Of a stretch of DNA of 64,000 bases, positions 1 to 12,288 are shown piece by piece (within the stretch, counting starts at the first letter, position 1; each line of letters opens with the position of its first letter). Below the pieces are notes generated by a model that was not told the origin of the DNA, made no database searches, and saw only the letters and a list, made by a program, of their open reading frames with translations. Made by a program: the position numbers and the translations under genes. This DNA comes from Apostichopus japonicus (Eukaryota; Echinodermata; Holothuroidea; Aspidochirotida; Stichopodidae). Location of the stretch: NCBI RefSeq assembly GCF_037975245.1, contig NC_092579.1, positions 12,386,678 through 12,450,677 on the forward strand, in the 5' to 3' direction.

Positions 1-164
1 ATATCTCAGTCCATACAGTGGCGCGATGGCTTGGCGCACTGTACGAGCTGATGATCGAGACTCTCTTTTGCATCCGTGGTTCGAACCCCGGTGATGACGT
101 CTTTTGCCGATCTTTTACAGCAAGTGCCTACACGGGGAGCTGTAAGTATTAGTTAATCCAGCTA
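1..164 (+). repeat. Reference satellite monomer with mapped internal motifs
   Basis: First complete unit, used here to index motifs. At 16-41 there is an inverted repeat: CAGT, bulged G, GCGC, 9-nt loop, GCGC, ACTG (8 bp). At 19-29 is an A-box-like TGGCGCGATGG. At 66-69 is a T4 run. At 78-88 is GGTTCGAACCC, a B-box-like match. T4 runs follow at 102-105 and 113-116. At 115-121 and 139-145 is a 7-bp perfect inverted repeat TTACAGC/GCTGTAA with a 17-nt loop. A GTAAGTATT donor-like string lies at 142-150. Palindromes TTCGAA (81-86 area) and GACGTC (96-101 area) occur once per typical unit, so BstBI or AatII digestion should give a ladder of about 160 bp. Motif presence is observed; any function is inferred. 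Confidence 0.9.
19..88 (+). promoter_or_regulatory. tRNA-like internal Pol III promoter signature (A box/B box), one per monomer
   Basis: Representative copy; nearly every one of the roughly 335 monomers has it. The B-box-like GGTTCGAACCC at 78-88 agrees with the eukaryotic GGTTCGANTCC consensus at all but one position. The A-box-like TGGCGCGATGG at 19-29 agrees with TGGCNNAGTGG at about 9 of 11 positions. The 48-nt gap is within the range for tRNA genes. The A-box part lies in a D-arm-like hairpin (GCGC/GCGC) and the B-box in a T-loop-like arm, with a T preceding the D-stem as U8 would. The presumed acceptor strands (12-18 and 92-98) do not pair and no clean anticodon arm is visible, so this is a tRNA-derived relic resembling a SINE head, not a tRNA gene. 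T4 runs at 102-105 and 113-116 could terminate Pol III; the T4 at 66-69 between the boxes argues against efficient transcription. Confidence 0.45.
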
Positions 165-3100
165 ATATCTCAGTCCATACAGTGGCGCGATGGCTTGGCG
201 CACTGTACGAGCTGATGATCGAGACTCTCTTTTGCATCCGTGGTTCGAAACCCCGGTGATGACGTCTTTTACAGCAAGTGCCTACACGGGGAGCTGTAAG
301 TATTAGTTAATCCAGCTAATATCTCAGTCCATACAGTGGCGCGATGGCTTGGCGCACTGTACGAGCTGATGATCGAGACTCTCTTTTGCATCCGTGGTTC
401 GAAAACCCATGGTGACGTCTTTTGCCGATCTTTTACAGCAAGTGCCTACACGGGGAGCTGTAAGTATTAGTTAATCCAGCTAATATCTCAGTCCATACAG
501 TGGCGCGATGGCTTGGCGCACTGTACGAGCTGATGATCGAGACTCTCTTTTGCATCCGTGGTTCGAACCCCGGTGATGACGTCTTTTGCCGATCTTTTAC
601 AGCAAGTGCCTACACGGGGAGCTGTAAGTATTAGTTAATCCAGCTAATATCTCAGTCCATACAGTGGCGCGATGGCTTGGCGCACTGTACGAGCTGATGA
701 TCGAGACTCTCTTTTGCATCCGTGGTTCGAACCCCGGTGATGACGTCTTTTGCCGATCTTTTACAGCAAGTGCCTACACGGGGAGCTGTAAGTATTAGTT
801 AATCCACTTAATATCTCAGTCCATACAGTGGCGCGATGGCTTGGCGCACTGTACGAGCTGATGATCGAGACTCTCTTTTGCATCCGTGGTTCGAAACCCC
901 GGTGATGACGTCTTTTGCCGATCTTTTACAGCAAGTGCCTACACGGGGAGCTGTAAGTATTAGTTAATCCAGCTAATATCTCAGTCCATACAGTGGCGCG
1001 ATGGCTTGGCGCACTGTACGAGCTGATGATCGAGACTCTCTTTTGCATCCGTGGTTCGAAACCCCGGTGATGACGTCTTTTACAGCAAGTGCCTACACGG
1101 GGAGCTGTAAGTATTAGTTAATCCAGCTAATATCTCAGTCCATACAGTGGCGCGATGGCTTGGCGCACTGTACGAGCTGATGATCGAGACTTTCTTTTGC
1201 ATCCGTGGTTCGAACCCCGGTGGTGACGTCTTTAACAGCAAGTGCCTACACGGGGAGCTGTAAGTATTACTTAATCCAGCTAATATCTCAGTCCATACAG
1301 TGGCGCGATGGCTTGGCGCACTGTACGAGCTGATGATCGAGACTCTCTTTTGCATCCGTGGTTCGAACCCCGGTGATGACGTCTTTTGCCGATCTTTTAC
1401 AGCAAGTGCCTACACGGGGAGCTGTAAGTATTAGTTAATCCAGCTAATATCTCAGTCCATACAGTGGCGCGATAACTTGGCGCACTGTACGAGCTGATGA
1501 TCGAGACTCTCTTTTGCATCCGTGGTTCGAACCCCGGTGATGACGTCTTTTGCCGATCTTTTACAGCAAGTGCCTACACGGGGAGCTGTAAGTATTAGTT
1601 AATCCAGCTAATATCTCAGTCCATACAGTGGCGCGATGGCTTGGCGCACTCTACGAGCTGATGATCGAGACTCTCTTTTGCATCCGTGGTTCGAAAACCG
1701 GTGATGACGTCTTTTACAGCAAGTGCCTACACGGGGAGCTGTAAGTATTAGTTAATCCAGCTAATATCTCAGTCCATACAGTGGCGCGATGGCTTGGCGC
1801 ACTGTACGAGCTGATGATCGAGACTCTCTTTTGCATCCGTGGTTCGAACCCCGGTGATGACGTCTTTTGCCGATCTTTTACAGCAAGTGCCTACACGGGG
1901 AGCTGTAAGTATTAGTTAATCCAGCTAATATCTCAGTCCATACAGTGGCGCGATGGCTTGGCGCACTGTACGAGCTGATGATCGAGACTCTCTTTTGCAT
2001 CCGTGGTTCGAAAACCGGTGATGACGTCTTTTACAGCAAGTGCCTACACGGGGAGCTGTAAGTATTAGTTAATCCAGCTAATATCTCAGTCCATACAGTG
2101 GCGCGATGGCTTGGCGCACTGTACGAGCTGATGATCGAGACTCTCTTTTGCATCCGTGGTTCGAAAACCGGTGATGACGTCTTTTACAGCAAGTGCCTAC
2201 ACGGGGAGCTGTAAGTATTAGTTAATCCAGCTAATATCTCAGTCCATACAGTGGCGCGATGGCTTGGCGCACTGTACGAGCTGATGATCGAGACTCTCTT
2301 TTGCATCCGTGGTTCGAACCCCGGTGATGACGTCTTTTGCCGATCTTTTACAGCAAGTGCCTACACGGGGAGCTGTAAGTATTAGTTAATCCAGCTAATA
2401 TCTCAGTCCATACAGTGGCGCGATGGCTTGGCGCACTGTACGAGCTGATGATCGAGACTCTCTTTTGCATCCGTGGTTCGAAAACCGGTGATGACGTCTT
2501 TTACAGCAAGTGCCTACACGGGGAGCTGTAAGTACTAGTTAATCCACCTAATATCTCAGTCCATACAGTTTCGCGATGGCTTGGCGCACTGTACGAGCTG
2601 ATGATCGAGACTCTCCTTTGCATCCGTGGTGCGAAACCCCGGTGGTGACGTCTTTTGCCGATCTTTTACAGCAAGTGCCTACACGGGGAGCTGTAAGTAT
2701 TAGCTAATCCAGCTAATATCTCAGTTCATACAGTGGCGCGATGGCTTGGCGCACTGTACGAGCTGATGATCGAGACTCTCTTTTGCATCCGTGGTTCGAA
2801 CCCCGGTGATGACGTCTTTTGTCGATCTTTTACAGCAAGTGCCTACACGGGGAGCTGTAAGTATTAGTTAATCCACCTAATATCTCAGTCCATACAGTGG
2901 CGCGATGGCTTGGCGCACTGTACGAGCTGATGATCGAGACTCTCTTTTGCATCCGTGGTTCGAACCCCGGTGGTGACGACTTTTACAGCAAGTGCCTACA
3001 CGGGGAGCTGTAAGTATTAGTTAATCCAGCTAATATCTCAGTCCATACAGTGGCGCGATGGCTTGGCGCACTGTACGAGCTGATGATCGAGACTCTCTTT

Positions 3101-6100
3101 TGCATCCGTGGTTCGAAACCCCGGTGATGACGTCTTTTGCCGATCTTTTACAGCAAGTGCCTACACGGGGAGCTGTAAGTATTAGTTAATCCAGCTAATA
3201 TCTCAGTCCATACAGTGGCGCGATGGCTTGGCGCACTGTACGAGCTGATGATCGAGACTCTCTTTTCCATCCGTGGTTCGAACCCCGGTGATGACGTCTT
3301 TTGCCGATCTTTTACAGCAAGTGCCTACACGGGGAGCTGTAAGTATTAGTTAATCCAGCTAATATCTCAGTCCATACAGTGGCGCGATGGCTTGGCGCAC
3401 TGTACGAGCTGATGATCGAGACTCTCGTTTGCATCCGTGGTTCGAACCCCGGTGATGACGTCTTTTGCCGATCTTTTACAGGAAGTCACTACACGGGGAG
3501 CTGTAAGTATTAGTTAATCCAACAAATATCTCAGTCCATACAGTGGCGCGATGGCTTGGCGCACTGTACGAGCTGATGATCGAGACTCTCTTTTGCATCC
3601 GTGGTTCGAACCCCGGTGGTGACGTCTTTTACAGCAAGTGCCTACACGGGGAGCTGTAAGTATTAGTTAATCCAGCTAATATCTCAGTCCATACAGTGGC
3701 GCGATGGCTTGGCGCACTGTACGAGCTGATGATCGAGACTCTCTTTTGCATCCGTGGTTCGAAACCCCGGTGGTGACGTCTTTTGCCGATCTTTTACAGC
3801 AAGTGCCTACACGGGGAGCTGTAAGTATTAGTTAATCCACCTAATATCTCAGTCCATACAGTGGCGCGATGGCTTGGCGCACTGTACGAGCTGATGATCG
3901 AGACTCTCTTTTGCATCCGTGGTTCGAAAACCGGTGATGACGTCTTTTGCCGATCTTTTACAGCAAGTGCCTACACGGGGAGCTGTAAGTATTAGTTAAT
4001 CCAGCTAATATCTCAGTCCATACAGTGGCGCGATGGCTTGGCGCACTGTACGAGCTGATGATCGAGACTCTCTTTTGCATCCGTGGTTCGAACCCCGGTG
4101 GTGACGTCTTTTACAGCAAGTGCCTACACGGGGAGCTGTAAGTATTAGTTAATCCAGCTAATATCTCAGTCCATACAGTGGCGCGATGGCTTGGCGCACT
4201 GTACGAGCTGATGATCGAGACTCTCCTTTGCATCCGTGGTTCGAAACCCCGGTGGTGACGTCTTTTGCCGATCTTTTACAGCAAGTGCCTACACGGGGAG
4301 CTGTAAGTATTAGTTAATCCACCTAATATCTCAGTCCATACAGTGGCGCGATGGCTTGGCGCACTGTACGAGCTGATGATCGAGACTCTCTTTTGCATCC
4401 GTGGTTCGAACCCCGGTGATGACGTCTTTTGCCGATCTTTTACAGCAAGTGCCTACACGGGGAGCTGTAAGTATTAGTTAATCCACCTAATATCTCAGTC
4501 CATACAGTGGCGCGATGGCTTGGCGCACTGTACGAGCTGATGATCGAGACTCTCTTTTGCATCCGTGGTTCGAACCCCGGTGATGACGTCTTTTGCCGAT
4601 CTTTTACAGCAAGTGCCTACACGGGGAGCTGTAAGTATTAGTTAATCCACCTAATATCTCAGTCCATACAGTGGCGCGATGGCTTGGCGCACTGTACGAG
4701 CTGATGATCGAGACTCTCTTTTGCATTCGTGGTTCGAACCCCGGTGGTGACGTCTTTTACAGCAAGTGCCTACACGGGGAGCTGTACGTATTAGTTAATC
4801 CACCTAATATCTCAGTCCATACATTGGCGCGATGGCTTGGCGCACTGTACGAGCTGATGATCGAGACTCTCTTTTGCATTCGTGGTTCGAACCCCGGTGG
4901 TGACGTCGTTTACAGCAAGTGCCTACATGGGGAGCTGTAAGTATTAGTTAATCCACCTAATATCTCAGTCCATACAGTGGCGCGATGGCTTGGCGCACTG
5001 TACGAGCTGATGATCGAGACTCTCTTTTGCATCCGTGGTTCGAAACCCCGGTGGTGACGTCTTTTGCCGATCTTTTACAGCAAGTGCCTACACGGGGAGC
5101 TGTAAGTATTAGTTAATCCAGCTAATATCTCAGTCCATACAGTGGCGCGATGGCTTGGCGCACTGTACGAGCTGATGATCGAGACTCTCTTTTGCATCAG
5201 TGGTTCGAACCCCGGTGATGACGTCTTTTGCCGATCTTTTACAGCAAGTGCCTACACGGTTATCTGTAAGTATTAGTTAATCCAGCTAATATCTCAGTCC
5301 ATACAGTGGCGCGATGGCTTGGCGCACTGTACGAGCTGATGATCGAGACTCTCTTTTGCATTCGTGGTTCGAACCCCGGTGGTGACGTCTTTTACAGCAA
5401 GTGCCTACATGGGGAGCTGTAAGTATTAGTTAATCCACCTAATATCTCAGTCCATACAGTGGCGCGATGGCTTGGCGCACTGTACGAGCTGATGATCGAG
5501 ACTCTCCTTTGCATCCGTGGTTCGAACCCCGGTGATGACGTCTTTTGCCGATCTTTTACAGCAAGTGCCTACACGGGGAGCTGTAAGTATTAGTTAATCC
5601 ACCTAATATCTCAGTCCATACAGTGGCGCGATGGCTTGGCGCACTGTACGAGCTGATGATCGAGACTCTCTTTTGCATCCGTGGTTCGAACCCCGGTGAT
5701 GACGTCTTTTGCCGATCTTTTACAGCAAGTGCCTACACGGGGAGCTGTAAGTATTAGTTAATCCAGCTAATATCTCAGTCCATACAGTGGCGCGATGGCT
5801 TGGCGCACTGTACGAGCTGATGATCTAGACTCTCTTTTGCATCCGTGGTTCGAACCCCGGTGGTGACGTCTTTTACAGCAAGTGCCTACACGGGGAGCTG
5901 TAAGTATTAGTTAATCCACCTAATATCTCAGTCCATACAGTGGCGCGATGGCTTGGCGCACTGTACGAGCTGATGATCGAGACTCTCTTTTGCATCCGTG
6001 GTTCGAAACCCCGGTGGTGACGTCTTTTGCCGATCTTTTACAGCAAGTGCCTACACGGGGAGCTGTAAGTATTAGTTAATCCACCTAATATCTCAGTCCA

Positions 6101-6244
6101 TACAGTGGCGCGATGGCTTGGCGCACTGTACGAGCTGATGATCGAGACTCTCTTTTGCATCCGTGGTTCGAACCCCGGTGATGACGTCTTTTGCCGATCT
6201 TTTACAGCAAGTGCCTACACGGGGAGCTGTAAGTATTAGTTAAT

Positions 6245-9200
6245 CCAGCAAAAATCTCAGTCCATACAGTGGCGCGATGGCTTGGCGCACTGTACGAGCT
6301 GTTGATCGAGACTCTCTTTTGCATCCGTGGTTCGAACCCCGGTGATGACGTCTTTTGCCGATCTTTTACAGCAAGTGCCTACACGGGGAGCTGTAAGTAT
6401 TAGTTAATCCAGCTAATATCTCAGTCCATACAGTGGCGCGATGGCTTGGCGCACTGTACGAGCTGATGATCGAGACTCTCTTTTGCATCCGTGGTTCGAA
6501 CCCCGGTGATGACGTCTTTTGCCGATCTTTTACAGCAAGTGCCTACACGGGGAGCTGTAAGTATTAGTTAATCCAGCTAATATCTCAGTCCATACAGTGG
6601 CGCGATGGCTTGGCGCACTGTACGAGCTGATGATCGAGACTCTCTTTTGCATCCGTGGTTCGAACCCCGGTGATGACGTCTTTTGCCGATCTTTTACAGC
6701 AAGTGCCTACACGGGGAGCTGTAAGTATTAGTTAATCCAGCTAATATCTCAGTCCATACAGTGGCGCGATGGCTTGGCGCACTGTACGAGCTGATGATCG
6801 AGACTCTCTTTTGCATCCGTGGTTCGAACCCCGGTGATGACGTCTTTTGCCGATCTTTTACAGCAAGTGCCTACACGGGGAGCTGTAAGTATTAGTTAAT
6901 CCACCAAAAATCTCAGTCCATACAGTTGCGCGATGGCTTGGCGCACTGTACAAGCTGTTGATCGAGACTCTCTTTTGCATCCGTGGTTCGAACCCCGGTG
7001 ATGACGTCTTTTGCCGATCTTTAACAGCAAGTGCCTACACGGGGAGCTGTAAGTATTAGTTAATCCAGCTAATATCTCAGTCCATACAGTGGCGCGATGG
7101 CTTGGCGCACTGTACGAGCTGATGATCGAGACTCTCGTTTGCATCCGTGGTTCGAACCCCGGTGATGACGTCTTTTGCCGATCTTTTACAGCAAGTGCCT
7201 ACACGGGGAGCTGTAAGTATTAGTTAATCCACCAAAAATCTCAGTCCATACAGTGGCGCGATGGCTTGGCGCACTGTACGAGCTGTTGATCGAGACTCTC
7301 TTTTGCATCCGTGGTTCGAACCCCGGTGATGACGTCTTTTGCCGATCTTTTACAGCAAGTGCCTACACGGGGAGCTGTAAGTATTAGTTAATCCAGCTAA
7401 TATCTCAGTCCATACAGTGGCGCGATGGCTTGGCGCACTGTACGAGCTGATGATCGAGACTCTCTTTTGCATCCGTGGTTCGAACCCCGGTGATGACGTC
7501 TTTTGCCGATCTTTTACAGCAAGTGCCTACACGGTTATCTGTAAGTATTAGTTAATCCAGCTAATATCTCAGTCCATACAGTGGCGCGATGGCTTGGCGC
7601 ACTGTACGAGCTGATGATCGAGACTCTCTTTGGCATTCGTGGTTCGAACCCCGGTGGTGACGTCTTTTACAGCAAGTGCCTACACGGGGAGCTGTAAGTA
7701 TTAGTTAATCCACCTAATATCTCAGTCCATACATTGGCGCGATGGCTTGGCGCACTGTACGAGCTGATGATCGAGACTCTCTTTTGCATTCGTGGTTCGA
7801 ACCCCGGTGGTGACGTCTTTTACAGCAAGTGCCTACATGGGGAGCTGTAAGTATTAGTTAATCCAGCTAATATCTCAGTCCATACAGTGGCGCGATGGCT
7901 TGGCGCACTGTACGACCTGATGATCGAGACTCTCCTTTGCATCCGTGGTTCGAACCCCGGTGATGACGTCTTTTGCCGATCTTTTACAGCAAGTGCCTAC
8001 ACGGGGAGCTGTAAGTATTAGTTAATCCACCTAATATCTCAGTCCATACAGTGGCGCGATGGCTTGGCGCACTGTACGAGCTGATGATCGAGACTCTCTT
8101 TTGCATCCGTGGTTCGAACCCCGGTGATGACGTCTTTTGCCGATCTTTTAGAGCAAGTGCCTACACGGGGAGCTGTAAGTATTAGTTAATCCAGCTAATA
8201 TCTCAGTCCATACAGTGGCGCGATGGCTTGGCGCACTGTACGAGCTGATGATCGAGACTCTCTTTTGCATCCGTGGTTCGAACCCCGGTGGTGACGTCTT
8301 TTACAGCAAGTGCCTACACGGGGAGCTGTAAGTATTAGTTAATCCAGCTAATATCTCAGTCCATACAGTGGCGCGATGGCTTGGCGCACTGTACGAGCTG
8401 ATGATCGAGACTCTCTTTTGCATCCGTGGTTCGAAACCCCGGTGGTGACGTCTTTTGCCGATCTTTTACAGCAAGTGCCTACACGGGGAGCTGTAAGTAT
8501 TAGTTAATCCACCTAATATCTCAGTCCATACAGTGGCGCGATGGCTTGGCGCACTGTACGAGCTGATGATCGAGACTCTCTTTTGCATCCGTGGTTCGAA
8601 CCCCGGTGATGACGTCTTTTGCCGATCTTTTACAGCAAGTGCCTACACGGGGAGCTGTAAGTATTAGTTAATCCAGCAAAAATCTCAGTCCATACAGTGG
8701 CGCGATGGCTTGGCGCACTGTACGAGCTGTTGATCGAGACTCTCTTTTGCATCCGTGGTTCGAACCCCGGTGATGACGTCTTTTGCCGATCTTTTACAGC
8801 AAGTGCCTACACGGGGAGCTGTAAGTATTAGTTAATCCACCTAATATCTCAGTCCATACAGTGGCGCGATGGCTTGGCGCACTGTACGAGCTGATGATCG
8901 AGACTCTCTTTTGCATCCGTGGTTCGAACCCCGGTGATGACGTCTTTTGCCGATCTTTTACAGCAAGTGCCTACACGGGGAGCTGTAAGTATTAGTTAAT
9001 CCAGCTAATATCTCAGTCCATACAGTGGCGCGATGGCTTGGCGCACTGTACGAGCTGATGATCGAGACTCTCTTTTGCATCCGTGGTTCGAACCCCGGTG
9101 ATGACGTCTTTTGCCGATCTTTTACAGCAAGTGCCTACACGGGGAGCTGTAAGTATTAGTTAATCCAGCTAATATCTCAGTCCATACAGTGGCGCGATGG

Positions 9201-9821
9201 CTTGGCGCACTCTACGAGCTGATGATCGAGACTCTCTTTTGCATCCGTGGTTCGAACCCCGGTGATGACGTCTTTTGCCGATCTTTTACAGCAAGTGCCT
9301 ACACGGGGAGCTGTAAGTATTAGTTAATCCACCAAAAATCTCAGTCCATACAGTGGCGCGATGGCTTGGCGCACTGTACGAGCTGATGATCGAGACTCTC
9401 TTTTGCATCCGTGGTTCGAACCCCGGTGATGACGTCTTTTGCCGATCTTTTACAGCAAGTGCCTACACGGGGAGCTGTAAGTATTAGTTAATCCAGCTAA
9501 TATCTCAGTCCATACAGTGGCGCGATGGCTTGGCGCACTGTACGAGCTGATGATCGAGACTCTCTTTTGCATCCGTGGTTCGAACCCCGGTGATGACGTC
9601 TTTTGCCGATCTTTTACAGCAAGTGCCTACACGGGGAGCTGTAAGTATTAGTTAATCCACCAAAAATCTCAGTCCATACAGTGGCGCGATGGCTTGGCGC
9701 ACTGTACGAGCTGTTGATCGAGACTCTCTTTTGCATCCGTGGTTCGAACCCCGGTGATGACGTCTTTTGCCGATCTTTTACAGCAAGTGCCTACACGGGG
9801 AGCTGTAAGTATTAGTTAATC
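6245..9821 (+). repeat. Higher-order repeat, period 2428 bp
   Basis: Rare junction variants recur in the same order at a fixed distance. CCAGCAAAAATC occurs at 6245 and 8673. CCACCAAAAATC occurs at 6901 and 9329, and again at 7229 and 9657. All three pairs are 2428 bp apart, about 15 monomers. Most of these monomers also share a linked GCTGTTGATCG variant. The GGTTATCTG variants at about 5259 and 7534 are 2275 bp apart, which equals 2428 minus one 153-bp short monomer, so the duplication extends further left with a monomer indel. The CAAAAATC variant does not occur in the right arm. Confidence 0.8.
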
Positions 9822-12288
9822 CAGCTAATATCTCAGTCCATACAGTGGCGCGATGGCTTGGCGCACTGTACGAGCTGATGATCGAGACTCTCTTTTGCAT
9901 CCGTGGTTCGAACCCCGGTGATGACGTCTTTTGCCGATCTTTTACAGCAAGTGCCTACACGGGGAGCTGTAAGTATTAGTTAATCCACCTAATATCTCAG
10001 TCCATACAGTGGCGCGATGGCTTGGCGCACTGTACGAGCTGATGATCGAGACTCTCTTTTGCATCCGTGGTTCGAACCCCGGTGATGACGTCTTTTGCCG
10101 ATCTTTTACAGCAAGTGCCTACACGGGGAGCTGTAAGTATTAGTTAATCCAGCTAATATCTCAGTCCATACAGTGGCGCGATGGCTTGGCGCACTGTACG
10201 AGCTGATGATCGAGACTCTCTTTTGCATTCGTGGTTCGAACCCCGGTGGTGACGTCTTTTACAGCAAGTGCCTACACGGGGAGCTGTAAGTATTAGTTAA
10301 TCCAGCTAATATCTCAGTCCATATAGTGGCGCGATGGCTTGGCGCACTGTACGAGCTGATGATCGAGACTCTCTTTTGCATCCGTTGTTCGAACCCCGGT
10401 GATGACGTCTTTTGCCGATCTTTTACAGCAAGTGCCTACACGGGGAGCTGTAAGTATTAGTTAATCCACCTAATATCTCAGTCCATACAGTTACGAGATG
10501 GCTTGGCGCACTGTACGAGCTGATGATCGAGGCTCTCTTTTGCATCCGTGGTTCGAAACCCCGGTGGTGACGTCTTTTGCCGATCTTTTAGAGCAAGTGC
10601 CTACACGGGGAGCTGTAAGTATTAGTTAATCCACCTAATATCTCAGTCCATACAGTGGCGCGATGGCTTGGCGCACTGTACGAGCTGATGATCGAGACTC
10701 TCTTTTGCATCCGTTGTTCGAACCCCGGTGATGACGTCTTTTACAGCAAGTGCCTACACGGGGAGCTGTAAGTATTAGTTAATCCAGCTAATATCTCAGT
10801 CCATACAGTGACGCGATGGCTTGGCGCACTGTACGAGCTGATGATCGAGACTCTCTTTTGCATCCGTGGTTCGAAACCCCGGTGGTGACGTCTTTTGCCG
10901 ATCTTTTACAGCAAGTGCCTACACGGGGAGCTGTAAGTATTAGTTAATCCAGCTAATATCTCAGTCCATACAGTGGCGCGATGGCTTGGCGCACTGTACG
11001 AGCTGATGATCGAGACTCTCTTTTGCATCCGTGGTTCGAACCCCGGTGGTGACGTCTTTTACAGCAAGTGCCTACACGGGGAGCTGTAACTATTAGTTAA
11101 TCCAGCTAATATCTCAGTTCATACAGTGGCGCGATGGCTTGGCGCACTGTACGAGCTGATGATCGAGACTCTCTTTTGCATCCGTGGTTCGAAACCCCGG
11201 TGGTGACGTCTTTTGCCGATCTTTTACAGCAAGTGCCTACACGGGGAGCTGTAAGTATTAGTTAATCCACCTAATATCTCAGTCCATACAGTGGCGCGAT
11301 GGCTTGGCGCACTGTACGAGCTGATGATCAAGACTCTCTTTTGCATCCGTGTTTTGACCCCCGGTGGTGACGTCTTTTACAGCAAGTGCCTACACGGGGA
11401 ACTGTAACTATTAGTTAATCCAGCTAATATCTCAGTCCATACAGTGGCGCGATGGCTTGGCGCACTGTACGAGCTGATGATCGAGACTCTCTTTTGCATC
11501 CGTGGTTCGAAACCCCGGTGGTGACGTCTTTTGCCGATCTTTTACAGCAAGTGCCTACACGGTTATCTGTAAGTATTAGTTAATCCAGCTAATATCTCAG
11601 TCCATACAGTGGCGCGATGGCTTGGCGCACTGTACGAGCTGATGATCGAGACTCTCTTTTGCATCCGTGGTTCCAACCCCGGTGATGACGTCTTTTGCCG
11701 ATCTTTTACAGCAAGCGCCTACACGGGGAGCTGTAAGTATAAGTTAATCCACCTAATATCTCAGTCCATACAGTGGCGCGATGGCTTGGCGCACTGTACG
11801 AGCTGATGATCGAGACTCTCTTTTGCATCCGTGGTTCGAACCCCGGTGGTGACGTCTTTTACAGCAAGTGCCTACACGGGGAGCTGTAACTATTAGTTAA
11901 TCCAGCTAATATCTCAGTCCATACAGTGGCGCGATGGCTTGGCGCACTGTACAAGCTGATGATCGAGACTCTCTTTTGCATCCGTGGTTCGAAACCCCGG
12001 TGGTGACGTCTTTTGCCGATCTTTTACAGCAAGTGCCTACACGGGGAGCTGTAAGTATTAGTTAATCCACCTAATATCTCAGTCCATACAGTGGCGCGAT
12101 GGCTTGGCGCACTGTACGAGCTGATGATCGAGACTCTCTTTTGCATCCGTGGTTCGAACCCCGGTGATGACGTCTTTTGCCGATCTTTTACAGCAAGTGC
12201 CTACACGGGGAGCTGTAAGTATAAGTTAATCCAGCTAATATCTCAGTCCATACAGTGGCGCGATGGCTTGGCGCACTGTACGAGCTGA
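8837..12288 (+). repeat. Long-range duplicated satellite block, copy 1 (partner at 20399-24003)
   Basis: Diagnostic variants line up with the partner block at a constant offset of 11562 bp: CCACCAAAAATC at 9329 and 9657 (partner 20891 and 21219) and the aberrant GTTACGAGATGG at 10490 (partner 22052). Further right the offset becomes 11715, for example 11609 to 23324 and 12091 to 23806. The change of 153 bp means the partner gained one short monomer, visible at about 22340-22490 with the unusual GATGGTTTGG. Linked private variants (ATATAGTGGCG, TCGAGGCTCTC, TGATCAAGAC, GTATAAGTTAATCC) support block duplication, not independent mutation. Confidence 0.8.

Noticed and set aside
70-92. CENP-B box
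   Set aside because: The minus strand has TTCGAACCACGGATG, which matches only the TTCGnnnnA part and not the CGGG end.
10-105. Functional tRNA genes in tandem
   Set aside because: D-arm-like and T-arm-like pieces are visible, but the acceptor strands do not pair, no proper anticodon stem forms and the T-stem has mismatches. Better called tRNA-derived.
1-164. Intact SINE insertions
   Set aside because: A tRNA-like head is present but there is no A-rich tail or target duplication per unit; the units are strictly head-to-tail, as in a satellite.
115-164. Spliced-leader RNA gene repeats
   Set aside because: Tandem arrangement and a GTAAGT donor are suggestive, but no clear Sm-binding site (AT4-6G) or typical three-stem intron follows.
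1080-1355. Short ORFs of 60-95 codons in the satellite (also at 4671, 6896, 11609, 12091, 23324, 23806, 45142, 46425)
   Set aside because: They appear only where neighbouring monomer lengths keep the frame open, encode parts of the repeat unit on either strand, and break at the next 164- or 154-bp monomer. Paired identical ORFs are copies from block duplication.
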